The notes beneath the pieces are model-generated. The model ran no database searches. It saw only the letters and a list, made by a program, of their open reading frames with translations, and was not told the DNA's origin. 64,000 bases of DNA from Viola odorata (lineage: Eukaryota; Streptophyta; Magnoliopsida; Malpighiales; Violaceae). Positions 1 to 12,129 of the stretch are shown piece by piece; within the stretch, counting starts at the first letter, position 1; each line of letters opens with the position of its first letter. Where the stretch lies: assembly GCA_963691705.1 (NCBI GenBank), contig OY829537.1, forward strand, positions 63,278,304 to 63,342,303, in the 5' to 3' direction. The translations under genes were made by a program, and so were the position numbers.

Positions 1-960
1 GAGAGCAAAAACCTCCACAAAATATTAACATGCAGATTCACTTAAACGTGCAGACATAAAAGCTTAAAAGGTTATTAGCAAAAGTTCCTCTATCCAACAT
101 TTATCAGCATTGATACCATGAATTATTTAAATCAAACTCAAATGAATCATATATGGACAAGATAAACGGATAAATGCAAACTCTATATTTAGATGACTCA
201 GGATCACCATGAATTCTCTAACCAGATTCAAATGCATCATAAGAACAACAAATGGCTAACTACAAAATCAAATAAATGACTAAAAAATGTAAGTTCTTGT
301 ATCAGGTAACATCTTATTAAACATCATTTTCACAGTATTACAGTTTTCCCAAGCATACAACAAAATGCAGTTTTAATTTTAAAGAACAAAATTATTTGTA
401 AATCATAAAAGGTAAACCATCATTTCATTTGCCGAAGGCTGATATAGCCTCCACTCCCCAAAACAGACATTCAACTAAGCCATTAAAGCAAGATTCCAAG
501 TTATCATAAACAGTGAAACAGTATCAAAAAAGCAATCACAGGAAGAGAAGAACAATCGTTTACATATAGCTCACTCAACCCTAGAAATAGCAAATAACAG
601 AAATTGCAGCAAACCCAAATCGTAAAATAGAGAATAAGAAGAGAATACGAACCTGATTGAGAGAAAGGAGGCGAATTTGTATCTACTAGGAGGATTTGTC
701 CTTTTTTGAGGAGGAGTAATAGTCAGGTGGAGTCTGGAGAATAGAGTAACGGCCGGGGGAAGGGAGAGGGATGGCGTAGCAGTTCTTCTTGCCGGAGGAG
801 AGAGGGAAGAAGCGGATGAGGCGTGGCTGGGCTAGGGATTTGGTCGAGGAGAGGAGAGACAGAGGCAGAGGCTAGGGATTGGATTTGGTCGAGGAGAGGA
901 GACGGATGACCGGATGAGGCTGGGTTAGTGGGCCTGGTAAAAAAAAATGATTGGGCCAAG
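1..960 (-). other. AT-rich flank with possible untranslated first exon of a minus-strand gene or transposon
   Basis: No convincing coding region is seen. Read on the minus strand, a GC-richer block (about 655-960) ends in a plausible splice donor (CAG followed by GTTCG near 650), after which the sequence turns AT-rich like an intron. The only open frame (723-959) is Ser/Pro/Leu-rich low-complexity sequence. I infer a noncoding first exon plus intron of a minus-strand transcription unit whose body lies outside the window. A hAT-type transposon leader is possible but unproven. Confidence 0.25.
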
Positions 961-1179
961 GGGGCGGTAGCCCACCCTGGCCCCCAGTTGGATCCGTCAC
1001 TGATCGGCGCGGTGCCTAGCCTACCTCTGCGTTGCGCACGTCCTGTGCGCTGGTCCTCAGCCTAGGTCTAGGTTCCAAGCCAAGCTTACTGCTAGTTCTA
1101 GGGTGTTATATTTCTTCCCCTTTAAAAAGATCTACCATTGAATTACACAACTACACACGAAAAGAATTCATAATATTTT

Positions 1180-1830
1180 ATGCATGATGATGATTTTACC
1201 TTATGAATATAAATATGGAAACTCATTGCGCATTCTTTCCCCACTCTCCCAAGTCTCCAACAAAACTTGGTGTACCCTATCAAACCCTTACCATTGGTAT
1301 TGCTTTGTTCCGAAGCTTTTTCACCCGATAGTCCGTAATTTCCACGGAATCCACTTTGAAACTAAGGTTTCGTTGAACATCCACTGGTATCACTAACATA
1401 ATCAACTCCTCATGACTCACTCACTACTTCAATAGAGAAATGTGGAAAACATTGTGCAAATTTTCCAACTCCTTCGTTAAAGATAATTTGTACGCCACCG
1501 TACCTATTCTTTCTAGAAGTTGAAATTGTCCAATGTATCTTAGTGTAAGTTTACTAACCTCTTTGTTTCTAAACCTATTTTTCCAAGGTGCAATTTCCAA
1601 AAATACCAAGTCCCCTACTTGAAATTTCAACTATCTTCTTTTTATGTCAGCATACACTTTTTGTCGATCCTTGGCCGCGCGTAACTTTGCTCACGCCAAC
1701 TTCACCTTATCAAATGTTTGCTTCATAATTTATGGCCCTAACAATTGTCTTTTCATCCCACCAAACTAGTGATCTATATCTTTACCCATATAGCACTTCA
1801 TGTGGAGCCATCTAGTTATTTGAAGAAACC
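1180..1830 (-). pseudogene. Ty3/gypsy (chromovirus-like) integrase C-terminus and chromodomain remnant
   Basis: Minus-strand fragment of a gypsy polyprotein. The open part (1424-1630) has the integrase C-terminal signature: a Val-Gly-Asp-Leu-Val-Phe start, a Lys-Leu-Thr-Leu-Arg-Tyr-Ile-Gly core and the ending His-Asn-Val-Phe-His-Ile-Ser. After two stop codons the same frame continues with the linker that precedes the chromodomain in plant chromoviruses (VKKLRNKAIPMVRV). Upstream, 1630-1830 still encodes a degraded 'MAPHEVLYG'-like stretch typical of the integrase tail. The role would have been joining cDNA to chromatin. It is not functional: several stops are present and no catalytic core is here. 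The matching reverse-transcriptase leader lies at 12130-12290 on the same strand, so a CACTA insertion plus deletion may have split one element. Confidence 0.8.
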
Positions 1831-2235
1831 AAGTTCAATTAAAATATCGATGGCAAACACATCATCTTTTGGTGAAGTAATATAAGTGAGAATTTTATTG
1901 TAAAAAAGTTATATTTAATTTAAAAATCTAAGTGAGGAAGTTACGGTAATAAATATATTTAAGGAAAAAAATAAAAACTTAATGAATTTATGGTAATTAA
2001 ATTTCTAATGAACCTACTAATCTAAGTGAAAAAAATACCATAATAAAATTTATATTTACCCAAATAAAAAGTAACTTCTTGAATTTAACATTAAAACCAT
2101 GGTAATGAAATTTCTATTTAATCTAATAATGTAATTGAGGAATATATAGTAATAAATTTATATTTTTTGCTAATAAAAGTACAATATGAAGTTATGGAAA
2201 TAAAATTTATATGTAATTTAATAGATCGAGTGTAG
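1831..2235. other. AT-rich intergenic sequence, no gene seen
   Basis: Very AT-rich with recurring short phrases of the type 'taatgaaatttctatttaat'. No open frame or transposon terminus could be supported. The missing left end of the CACTA element that lies to the right may have decayed here. Confidence 0.4.
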
Positions 2236-2575
2236 TGGAGGACGTCGCGTCTTGTAGAATATAACATTTAAATCACCCTTGACACCTTTCTTCTCAGAAA
2301 TATTGGAATATTTAGTATAATGGATGACCTCATGTCGTAAAGACTAAAACCTTGATTTCACCCATGAATCCTTCATTTTTCATAAATAAAGCATTTTTTA
2401 GTTCAATGGATGACCTCGTGTCTTGAAGACTTAAACCTTGATTTCACCCATGAACCCATCATTTTTCATAACTAATGCCCTTTTGAATGTTATGGATGTC
2501 TTCATATCTTGGAGAATAAAACTACGAAGTTAACCATTAACCCTTCATTTTTAAAATATTAATAATACAATCTTA
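2236..2575. repeat. Imperfect tandem array, about 85-bp unit, four copies
   Basis: Four degenerate copies are recognised by the phrase 'tggatgacctcatgtc', starting near 2236, 2321, 2406 and 2490, a spacing of 84-85 bases. Each continues with a 'cacccatgaa ccttcattttt'-like half. The outer copies are most diverged. No coding potential is seen. It could be a small satellite seed or a subterminal array. Confidence 0.7.
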
Positions 2576-2739
2576 AGTGTCATAGCATAGGATCCATGGA
2601 GTTAGGGGCACCTCAGCCTCTTTCTCTCTCTTGCTTCTAGTCATATATAAGATAAGAAAGGCAAGACGCCAATGAGTATGACCTTCATGTGTTAAACATA
2701 TGGATTTCGTCACTTCTCACAGACAAATATCAAAGAAAT

Positions 2740-5700
2740 GGCAATGAAGTGAGAAAAAATATGTCTATGTATGATCGAACATGGATGTACAATCAGAAGC
2801 ACAGAAATAGAGCATATCAAGAAGAGTTTATAGAAAGGGTGCAGATGTTTATGTATTTTGCCTATTCATATCCTGAAGTGGTAGACGAAGGGAGAATAAA
2901 ATGTCTATGCAGTAGGTGTAGGAATGTAAAATATCAAAACTCAGATGATGTCACATTGCACCTATATCGGAAAGGATTTGTGCTAGACTATAGAACGTGG
3001 CATTTTCATGGTGAAGCCTACATATTTCGCGACAGAAATGTTGACTCAAGCTATAACATCAATGAGTTACGCGTGGGAGCCGCTCCAAACCATGAAAATG
3101 TAAAAAATCCAATAGTGAAACTCATAAGGAACCTCCCAATCTTCAAGCAGCTAGATTTTACAGCCTATTGGAAGCTGCAAACCAACTCTTGTAGGATGGC
3201 TATGAGAATCACAGTACATTGTCAATTGTGACAGAATTGGTGGCTGACAAGTCCGACACAGACATGAGTGCAGGCCAATACAACAAGTTAGTTGGTGCTT
3301 TCACTAAGATGTTGTAGCCGATTCATAATTTGCCAACAAACTTCAGAGGCGCCAAGAAGGTCATAGGAGCCTTGGGTCTTGGCTATCAACGCATTTATGT
3401 CTGCCCTAATGATTGTATGTTGTATCATAGAGAAAATGTAAATTTTCAATATTGTTGTATTTGTCAGTGATGGGTGTCGAATCCGTCAAAAATAAATACA
3501 ACTTATCAGTACCTACAAAAGATTACAAATAGTGGTAAGAGGTTCGATCCACGGAGAATGGGTAGACTTAAAACAAGATAAAAGACAAGAATTAAACACT
3601 TAGGTGAATGGGGGGTTTTTATCCAAAGCTAAAAACTAGAAAATAAATAAAACAGATAACTGTCTTAGCCAAGAATGAGATTCTTGGTCAAGAAATAGAT
3701 CAAGAAGAAGATATCAAATATGAGAGAAATTCCTAGTAGAGGTTTGGCAAGCAATGAGATATGAGTTGCAATCATGGACGCATGGGTATTCATCTTTAAT
3801 CTATAGAGTTGTTATAGGATCAAGGTATGCTTATGACCCTTGCTTTCCTCCTGTATCAACACCACCTTAGGTACGCTTAGAGATGATGCCTAAGCAACTA
3901 GCACCTTGCTGGTTAAAGGGTTTACTGAATTGGTTGATGAACGATCAGGGGAAGACAACTCCAGATTAGTATCCTCGGGCGTCAATCGGGACTGGATCTG
4001 ATTAACCTTTCCCCCTACCATTTCACGGATGTTCCGCTAGCGCGTAGATGTCTACTTCGATCCTTTTGGTCAATAATCCAGGAACAAAAATAATGATTTT
4101 TGTATTATCTATTCAACTCTAGATTAGTTAGATCTAAAATCAATCAGCAAACACGTTAAGATTATAACAAGATTAGTTAAATGCATATTTAAAGATTAAT
4201 AAGATTAGTTAGGTCTCATGCAAGCTCATACTCATGCTTTAAACACCTCTACTAAGAACAAGAAAGATTAGTTAGAGCAAGACAAGAAAAATAGAGAAAA
4301 CGGTAAAACTATTTAAATATAAAGAAAAGTAATTGAACAAAATAAAATTGAAGATCATACTCATGCAAGCTCATACTCATGCTTTAAACACCTCTACTAA
4401 GAACAAAAAATATTAGTTAGAGCAAGACAAGAAAAATAGAGAAAACGGTAAAACTATTTAAATATAAAGAAAAGCAATTAAACGAAATAAAATTGAACTG
4501 GAAGAGATGTCTCTCTAGGGAAGGTAAGGGAGAGTATTTATAGTGTTCTTTCTCCCTTAAAATCCTCTAGAAAATCCTAGTTTTAAAAATTATAATTTGA
4601 ATCTAAATTTAAATTCTAAATAACTAACCAAATCAAATCAAATCAAATAAATAATCCCTAATCTTCCTCCGTATGTCCAGTCATGCCATCTAGAGGCAGT
4701 CGTGCAAACACACGTCTTCAGCCAAGTGGCCCAAGCCCAAGCCCACTGCTAGCTAAGAAGGATCTTCTTGGCCAAGACGTTGTTCTTGGCCAAGAAAGGT
4801 GTCTGCTCCATTCTGCCCAGATTTTGCTCCTTATTCTCCCCTCTTTGCTTACTTCCTCCCCAGATTTGTTTTCTGCACATGTAGAGAAATTCATCTCTAA
4901 TTAGTAGAATCACCATCTAAATTACATGAAAATAGATAGTAAAAACATCTACAATTTAAGCTCAATCAGTCAGCATCCACAGTTCAAGCCAAAAAATCCA
5001 AACGTTCTAAGGGAGAAACCAAAGTCATTTAAGGTTCTTTGCTATATGTCATTAATACCAAGACTTAAGAGACTTTTCATATCCACCAAGACCGGTCAAG
5101 ACATGGTGTGGCATGCCGACTCGAATCCTAATCCTAGGACTATGTCTCACCCGTCACACGTTGATGCGTTGAAACATTTTGATCGCATCCATTCAAATTT
5201 CGCAAGCGAATCAAAAAATGTGAGGCTATCATTATGCACAGACGGGCTCAATCCATTCAGTCTAGGAGCAAAACCATACTCTTGTTGGCCGATAATGATA
5301 TCTATTTTAAATCTACCACCGTGGATGGTAATGAAACAACTATACACAATACTGACATTGATTACTCCTGGCCCTAACAGTCCTTCTAAAAATCTTGATT
5401 TGTATCTATGACCACTCATTGATGAGTTGAACGTGTTGTGGGAGAATGGTGTTTACACATATGACGCTCCAAGGAAACAAAACTTTCAACTACAAGTTGC
5501 ACTCATGTGGACGGTCTCGGACTTTCCAGCATATGCAATCCTATCAGGGTGGAGCACAAAAGGTTACTTGGCTTATCCATATTGCGCGAAGTAGAACAAA
5601 GGATTTTGATTGAAGCATATGAAAAAACCTTTCTAGTTTGATTGTCATCGATGATTTCTCCCTCTTGGTCATGAGTACCGTTATAGAGAAAATAGTTTAA

Positions 5701-7870
5701 GGAGAAATACTATCGATGAGAGACCCCCGCCTTTTTTTTGAAGTGGTGAGGAAAAATAGGAAGAGGTCGCTACACTCCCGGAATATATTTATGGGAAGTT
5801 CTCACACAATACAATGCTTGGTTTTGGCAAAACATATCATTGGTTCAAGAGAAGTATATTTTTGGAATTGCCTTATTGGAAAACCAATCTAATCCATCAT
5901 AATTTGGAGGTGATGCATATTGAAAAAAATGTTTTGGATAGCATCTTCAATACTATGATGGATGTTCTCGGAAGACAAAAGACAATGCGCAGGCTCGAAT
6001 GGACTTGCTTCAAATTTGTAATCGACCTAACCTCCACCTTAAAACTTCTCGTAGTGGACAGGTGGTGGAGCCTAAATCATCATACGTCCTAACAAGCGAA
6101 CAAAACAATTAATTTTGTGAGTGGCTACAGATATTACAGTTCCCTGATGAGTATGCGTCAATTGGGCAGTTGGTGAACCTTTTGTCCGGTCAATTCTATG
6201 CCATGAAGAGTCGTGATTGTCATGTGTTCATACAACGAGTGTTACCAATTACATGCATGGTATGGTCCCGACACTTGTGTGGCAAGCAATAACTGAGTTA
6301 TCTCACATGTTAAGGGATCTATTCTCATCGACGCTAAGAGTTGAGGACATGGAGGTGTTAGAGAAAAATATAATCGAGACCATCTGTAAGCTAGAACAAA
6401 TCCCCCCCCCCCCCTGCATTCTTTGACTCAATCGAGCACTTGTCGATTCACCTACCTCACGAGGCAAAGATCAGTGGGCCTGTACAAGACCAATGGATGT
6501 ACCCACATGAGAGGTAACTATATATGAAATCACTGTAATTGAAATCTCTTAATTTCATAGAAACTAATTGAGTCTTTACTTACTAGGAAACTACACGATT
6601 TAAAACAAAAAGTGATAAATATATTTGCAGTAGAGGGATCAATTGTGGACGCTTATTACACTCAATAAATTGTGACTTTTTGCTCTATTTATTTTGGATT
6701 CGATGTCCCCACCAACCTCAACCGCATACCTAGAAATGATAACGGTGGACAAGTCGAAAGGAGAGGGGGTTTGAGCATATTGAAAAACCTAGTGAACCAT
6801 TAAGCGGAGCCGGGAGGAGAAAATGGTTGATAGATGAAGAAAGAAATCAAGTTACGCTCTACGTTTTGATTAATTATGATGCAAACCATTCATTGCCTAA
6901 GTACACAAACAAATCTTTCATGGTATCTTTGTTTCTTTAAGTTGGCTTCAAAATCAATCTCTATTTTCCTAAATAATACTGCCAAGAGAAGCACCAAAAA
7001 AAACCCGAGATGAATGATCTTGATATTCAGCATGCTCGTGATGCCGAAGTAGTGAAATGACTTTCAAATCACGTGAGTATTACACACAAATGAAGTCTAT
7101 ATTATGCCTATAAGATATTCGTAAATATATATTTTTTCAAATTCCTTTTAGGTTCAATATGCTAAGGATATACAAAATTTGTGTCTCGACCCTTCTATAA
7201 AAATAACATCGCATACGGGTTTCTAGTAAATGGTTATAAGTTTCATTTATCGAGTTATGGAGGTGGAAAAAAACTCAAAATAGTTGTGTTTGTGTAAAAA
7301 GTGGTTGCTATAATGAGTTAGAAAAGGACTATTATGGTATTATAAAAGAGATCCTAGAAGTTCCTTACATTGGTACGAGAAACAAGGTTGTTCTGTTCAA
7401 ATGTGATTGGTTTGACACTTTTAGAGTAGACCAAATCCATAAAATCATCGAGGTTTGTGAGGATAAGTTGATGAATACAAATCCATTTGTATATGCTTGG
7501 TAGTGTCAACAAATTTGGTATGTTACGTACCCATCTAAGGCAGGAGCTCTACAAGAATGGTTAGTGGTGTGCAATATAACTCCTCGGAGTACAACTCAGA
7601 TTATGGAGGCTAATGAATTTGATGATGTTTATGAAGTTTTTTCAAACTGAAACTATTATTCTGCCTACCTCAGTGTCTGTTATTAGGAATGACAATAAAT
7701 CTGTAATCATCGACTCCAACTTATATGAAGAAGTTTAACCTAATGATCTTATAGTGGGAAATGTCAATTAGGAAAACGAAGATGCAGAGGATGAGTATTA
7801 TGAGATTGATGATGTCAAGGAAAATTCTGGTAGTGCGGCTGACAACGACGATGAAGATTATGTAATATGA
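2740..7870 (+). pseudogene. TNP2-like CACTA transposase, broken and interrupted
   Basis: Transposase that would bind and cut CACTA ends in the nucleus. Domains appear in the order known for plant TNP2 proteins. First is a Transpos_assoc-like N-terminus (about 2785-3010, W-M-Y start and C-x-C-x2-C cysteines). Next is Transposase_21 (3240-3460, then 4985-5960; motifs include YQRIHVCPNDCMLYHRE, TDGLNPFSL, LSGWSTKG and LEVMHIEKNVLD). A DUF4218-like region follows (about 6110-6740, including EGSIVDAYYTQ), then a DUF4216-like region (about 7260-7640), then an acidic tail ending at about 7870. Intron-like AT-rich gaps separate blocks. The gene is dead: many stops and frameshifts, and a 1.5-kb LTR splits the Transposase_21 region at 3468. 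A 12-C run occurs at about 6403. Confidence 0.8.
3468..4968 (-). mobile_element. Solo LTR of an Athila-like gypsy element, with 5-bp target duplication
   Basis: A 1501-bp block begins TGATGGGTGTCG and ends CTCAATCA, flanked by identical GTCAG at 3463-3467 and 4969-4973. Removing it rejoins the transposase reading on both sides. No primer-binding site, gag or pol is present, so this is a solo LTR. Its orientation is inferred from the plus-strand left end: 'gtggtaagaggttcgatccacggag' is the reverse complement of the 'ggttcgaccctgttaccact' segment found near the 3' ends of the Athila-type LTRs at 44.9 and 60.3 kb. A second member of the family lies at 42037-43569. Confidence 0.85.
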
Positions 7871-8013
7871 AATAATCTATTTAATTTTTACATTAATGTT
7901 GAAACGATTATTTGTTTTTAATTTCCACACTATTCATCATGTTCAAAGTACGTTATTTATGTTAATTTTATAAAAATCTATAACTATTTATATCAATTCA
8001 AAATTATAAATAG

Positions 8014-11000
8014 ATGAGTGGTCGAGATCGAGAACGTTCATCTGAGAGATCACGTGCTAGTAGTCATACTAGCAGTAGATGGCGTGGTAGAGGTAGTAGA
8101 GCACGTGGTAGTGACAGTAAAGGAAGTGGTAGAGACATTGGAGGTGGTAGAGCTTCTAGGGTACGTACAAATGACACAGATTCTAGAGACACATCGCACC
8201 ATCCCACAAGACTTTTCGGGGTTATTGCCCGCATAGGCCCGCTGATGTACAATCTCCACTGCCACGAGCCCATTCTAGATCTTCCCATGGCTCGAGATTG
8301 GGCATTGAGTCATCGTTGTCGTAGTCACATCATCAGCACCAGCATATTTAGACGCAACATCTTGATGACATGGCTAACTATGATCCTCTTTAGCACCCTT
8401 GACAACACTCATCGCAGCACACCTCACATGGCGATCAATCGGTCCCACCTAAAGCCGTAAAACTTGACCATGATCCTGATTATGTGCCCCTGTGCGAGGC
8501 ATTCACCCCTACTGATCCTACAGGCCGCCCAATCATTTGGTTGAGAAATGGCAAGTAAAAAATGAAAGTCATATATGAATATGTTATATATTTTAATATC
8601 ATATTTTGACATTTTTATAGAAATGCTTTCTGTTGTAATTGTGTATATGCAACCTTATTTACAACGCCAACTTTTAGGAGATCACTCTTGCCTCAAGGAG
8701 GTGGTTTACTATTGCAGTCCACTTCTGGAATTCATTTGGAACGAATACTCTCGACCAATTATGGGATGAGTTTTGTGTACAGTCATCTTCTTTAACTTGT
8801 TATTTTTTTGCCCTTAATATTCTTTATTTACATGCATATTGTAATTACTAAATGTTAATTTTAATTAATAATTTTCTTATATTACAAACAAGGTTTCAGT
8901 GGGACCCGTTTATTACAGATGAGGTCAAACACTTGTGAAGGAAGGTCTCTGCAAGTCGATTTGCAGACATGTTGTACAATTGGCGGCGAAGGGCCTTGAA
9001 GAAGTATAGCACATTTCAAGAGGCGAAGAAACACAATGGTTCGAAGGGTGTCACGGGAGGTGTGGGGGGACTTGTGCGATTATTGGTTGACCCCGGAGTT
9101 CCAGGCGATATCCTAATAGAACAAGAAAAATTGGTGGAGTGGTGTGGAGGGGAAAGAAAAGGCCTTTGGCATTCGCACAACGGGTAGTAGAGGCTTTAGA
9201 AAGACTGCTGAGCATATGGTAATGTGTTGTAACTCTTTTTTTTTCATTTTTATTTACTTATTTTAGTTGATCTAATTATTTTTTTCCTAATCAATGCATT
9301 GTTGGGATTGTTGTAGGAGAAGAATATGGAAGATTTTTAGGATGGTTCGGTCCTTTTTGACACGGTTTATGACCACACTCATATTCTGAAGAAACATCTT
9401 GACAAAAAATATGTCAACCTCAGGATTGAAACTTGCATTGTAAGTAATACTGCAATTTGATTAATGTTTCTATTTATTAAAATGCAAGTGATGTTTATAT
9501 ATTAATTTTATCATTTCAATAATTTTTACTAATTTTGTCATGTAATTCTTAACTAATTGTGTCAATTTCAGAAAGCGTATAAGGAGCGTTATGCAACTCA
9601 CTATTCAGATGCAGCTGAAAATCCTTTTGCCGACCTGGTTTGCATCGAGATTCATTTGGCCAACTCAGTAGAAATCGGGTGGTTGGCATCAATGGTCATT
9701 TGCCAGCTTTACGATTTTATAACACTAGTCGAAGCATATATCCTTCAGGTGTGTTTTAATACCATCACATACTTTATACTATTGTTTTATGAATTGTCAG
9801 TATAATTTATACTTTATTCTGTAAAACAAAAGGACTAGGCTCGTCTTCTACTTGGATCATGGTTTTAAATATCGTCCGTTACTTTACATAACGCCCGATG
9901 TGTAACATAATTTTAACTTTCCGTTACCGTTACCATTTTTTGTTATGGACCGTTATACATTATGAGTTAATAAAAAACTCATTAGGCCTACAAAATCACA
10001 CTTTTATAACTAAACCCAAGTTATACTCTTAGATCCATAATAGTAAATATGGTCTCCATGAAATAATGAATTAATGATAGATTACTAGTTGTAGTATGGA
10101 CAACAATACCATGACCATGGTTATGGAACGTTCAACCAAGATAGTCAGGGCTTTGATAGTTCTTCAACTCTCTCTTCATTTCCATATCTTCAACACGTGC
10201 CTACACCCGAAGATTTTCGACACTCACACTCTTACTATGGGCAGCAACAAGAAAATAGAAGATCATTTGCTTACTTTCCATACTCCTTTTTTTACCCAGC
10301 ATCGACACAAAGACAAGGGGAACAAAATGGTGGAGATAGTAGTAATAGTAATCATTATTCTTATTATGATCCTCCTAGACATTCACTACGGGAATGAACA
10401 ATGTATGAGTGTATTAGTATGTATATTTTTTGTTATTTTGATTTGCAAAGCCTTTCCTATTAGAGATGATTATATGTGTAAAACTTAACTAAGAAATTTC
10501 TATTTTTAACTAAAGTTTGTTATGCATACTTTATTATTTATGGACAAAAAATAATATTATATATATTTATTTGAATAAAAGTACTAATTATCTTCAGACT
10601 GATGGAACTTTTTTAGCATTTACAGATAACTTGAAGCCACAATGGCCGCAACCGTTATGTTATATCGTTATTTTTCGCGATTCCGCGACCATTATGATTT
10701 CTGTTACGTTACTCGTTACCGTTATTTAAAACCATGACTTGGATACCTACTCCGGAAGAACTTAACCGATGTGTTAAAGAACAAGTTGAGGAGGGGGATT
10801 CAGGAAGCAAAGAGTCAGTATGAAGCTACAATTTTCGAGATGTGGGACAACATGACATAGAGGCGTGATCAGATGCAAGCCGAGATGAGGATGTTGCGGG
10901 AAGAATTGGAGAGGCAAAGCGCACAACAATCTCTTGATATGTAGGCGATGATGCGGAAAGAGTTTGAGAAGCAAAGGGTAGTCTAGCGACTACCTCCTAA

Positions 11001-11062
11001 TGATGTTCATCCTCATCCATGCGAGGGTCCTTCATATGACCATGAAGACTATAGTGACTAGG
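8014..11062 (+). pseudogene. Transposase_24 (TNPA/Ptta-like) second gene of the CACTA element
   Basis: Accessory CACTA protein, in this family expected to bind subterminal repeats. The start at 8014 opens an Arg/Ser/Gly-rich N-terminus (MSGRDRERSSERSRASSH). After a frameshift near 8460, exon-like blocks carry the family signature at 8890-9230 (RFQWDPF, then ADMLYNWRRRALKKYSTF and EAKKHNG), about 9320-9440 and 9572-9750. The last part (10745-11062) is a heptad-like coiled coil (MRMLREELERQSAQQ). That exon is interrupted by the hAT derivative at 9858-10736, whose duplicated ACTTGGAT lets the exon be rejoined. Multiple stops and frameshifts make it a pseudogene. The family call rests on block order and recognised motifs. 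Confidence 0.65.
9858..10736 (+). mobile_element. Non-autonomous hAT-type element (879 bp) with 8-bp target duplication
   Basis: Ends CATGGTTTTAAATA and TATTTAAAACCATG form a 14-bp perfect inverted repeat. ACTTGGAT is duplicated at 9850-9857 and 10737-10744; an 8-bp duplication indicates the hAT superfamily. Inside, one frame at about 10085-10399 reads as a Tyr/Gln/Ser/His-rich tail (including YYGQQQENRRS and NHYSYYDPPRHS). I take this as the surviving last exon of a hAT transposase, so the element looks like an internal deletion of an autonomous parent. Inner 'gttaccgtta' repeats flank both ends. Confidence 0.8.
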
Positions 11063-11254
11063 CTTTCAAGTGATAATTTTTGTAAGACTTATTTAGTATA
11101 TTTACTTAATTAATTTTTAGTTTTCTTGCATTTAATTATGAACCTTAAATGTGTAACTAAACGATTTTCATGTATACAATTAAATTAGTATTATATATTA
11201 CTAATATTATTATTAAATATTATTTTAATATATATTATTAATGCTAAATTATTA

Positions 11255-11490
11255 CTCCCTCCGGAACATATTAACTGTCACTTTACTGTTCGTGCACGCA
11301 TTTCAAGAAAGCCGAATGACTCACTATTTGACCCCAAAAAAATCCGTACTTTTTTTCTAACGTACGTTAATCCTTAACCTACGTTCGAGAAAAAATTTGA
11401 AAGTTTTTTAGGTCAAATAGTGCGTCATCCAGCCTCCTCGAACGCGTGCATGAATAGTAGCCAGTGACAGTTATTTGAGTCCGGAGGGAG
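11255..11490. mobile_element. Stowaway MITE (Tc1/mariner type), 236 bp
   Basis: Ends CTCCCTCCGGAAC and GTCCGGAGGGAG, flanked by TA on both sides (11253-11254 and 11491-11492). Homology between the halves continues inward: for example the 'tcactatttgacc' and 'ggtcaaatagtgcg' arms match. The whole element can therefore fold into one long hairpin, the hallmark of Stowaway MITEs. Confidence 0.9.
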
Positions 11491-11519
11491 TAATATTTAT
11501 AAAATACTGGAAATTTATT

Positions 11520-12129
11520 TTTCATATTTTCGACAGACGCAACTGGCAGAAACATGCAAGCCTTTTTTACGGCACTTTTCGTTGAAACGCTCAGGCATAA
11601 AATAGTTTTGACTGAAAGTCCAAACATTTTGATAGCACCTTCAGTCGATAACCTATGGAGAAAAAAAATCGACGGAAAGTCTATCGAAAATATGCAAAAG
11701 CGACGAATAATAAAACCTACATGTTTCGATGGACGTCCATCGATAACCTATGGGGACAAACATTTTCAACAGACAGCTTGTTGAAAACATGCAAAAGCGG
11801 TGAATAATAAAACCTGCATGTTTCGACAATGTCCATCGAAAAGTGTTTGCGACCAAGTATGCACTCGAATTTTAATTCTATTTTCGACGGATGTCTCCGT
11901 CGAAAAGTGTTGACAAGTCAACCTCTAATTTTCTACGAATGTCTTTTTGACGGCTTGGCCGTTGCAAGTCCCTCGAAAATGTTTTGCACCAATAAATGTC
12001 GTCAAAAAATAGGTTGTTCAACGACATGTTTAGCGACGGCAGCCTTCCGTCAAAACCTCTCATTTCCGACAAAAAGGCTATCTTTTTCGACCAACTTTAT
12101 TGTTGGAATTAGACAGTTTTTTTGTAGTG
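11520..12129 (+). repeat. CACTA right subterminal repeat region and terminus
   Basis: About 600 bases with many copies of TCGACGG, TCGAAAA and CCGTCGAAA in both orientations, ending in the terminal TTTTTTTGTAGTG. Such arrays are binding sites for the CACTA accessory protein in studied elements. The segment also shares phrases (TTTTCGAGGGACTTGCAAC in one orientation) with 48022-48253, showing that the same family has a second end there. Small open frames here are by-products of the repeats. Confidence 0.75.

Larger units (their letters stand above)
2689..12129 (+). mobile_element. Decayed CACTA (En/Spm-type) transposon
   Basis: Class II element on the plus strand with the two usual genes in the usual order: TNP2-like transposase (about 2740-7870), then a Transposase_24/TNPA-like gene (8014-11062). 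The right terminus is clear. The DNA ends in TTTTTTTGTAGTG at 12129 (reverse complement of CACTACAAAAAAA), preceded by about 600 bases rich in TCGACGG-type subterminal repeats. The left CACTA terminus is not found. The element carries three later insertions: a solo LTR, a hAT derivative and a Stowaway MITE. Immediately right of the terminus, gypsy coding sequence begins, so the element inserted into a gypsy retrotransposon. Confidence 0.75.

Noticed and set aside
723..959. 78-codon minus-strand open frame
   Set aside because: Ser/Pro/Leu-rich low complexity with no domain. More likely untranslated exon sequence.
8018..8288. Overlapping open frames on both strands beside the Arg/Ser/Gly-rich start
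   Set aside because: All arise from the same GT-rich repetitive codons. Only the frame from 8014 continues into recognised family motifs.
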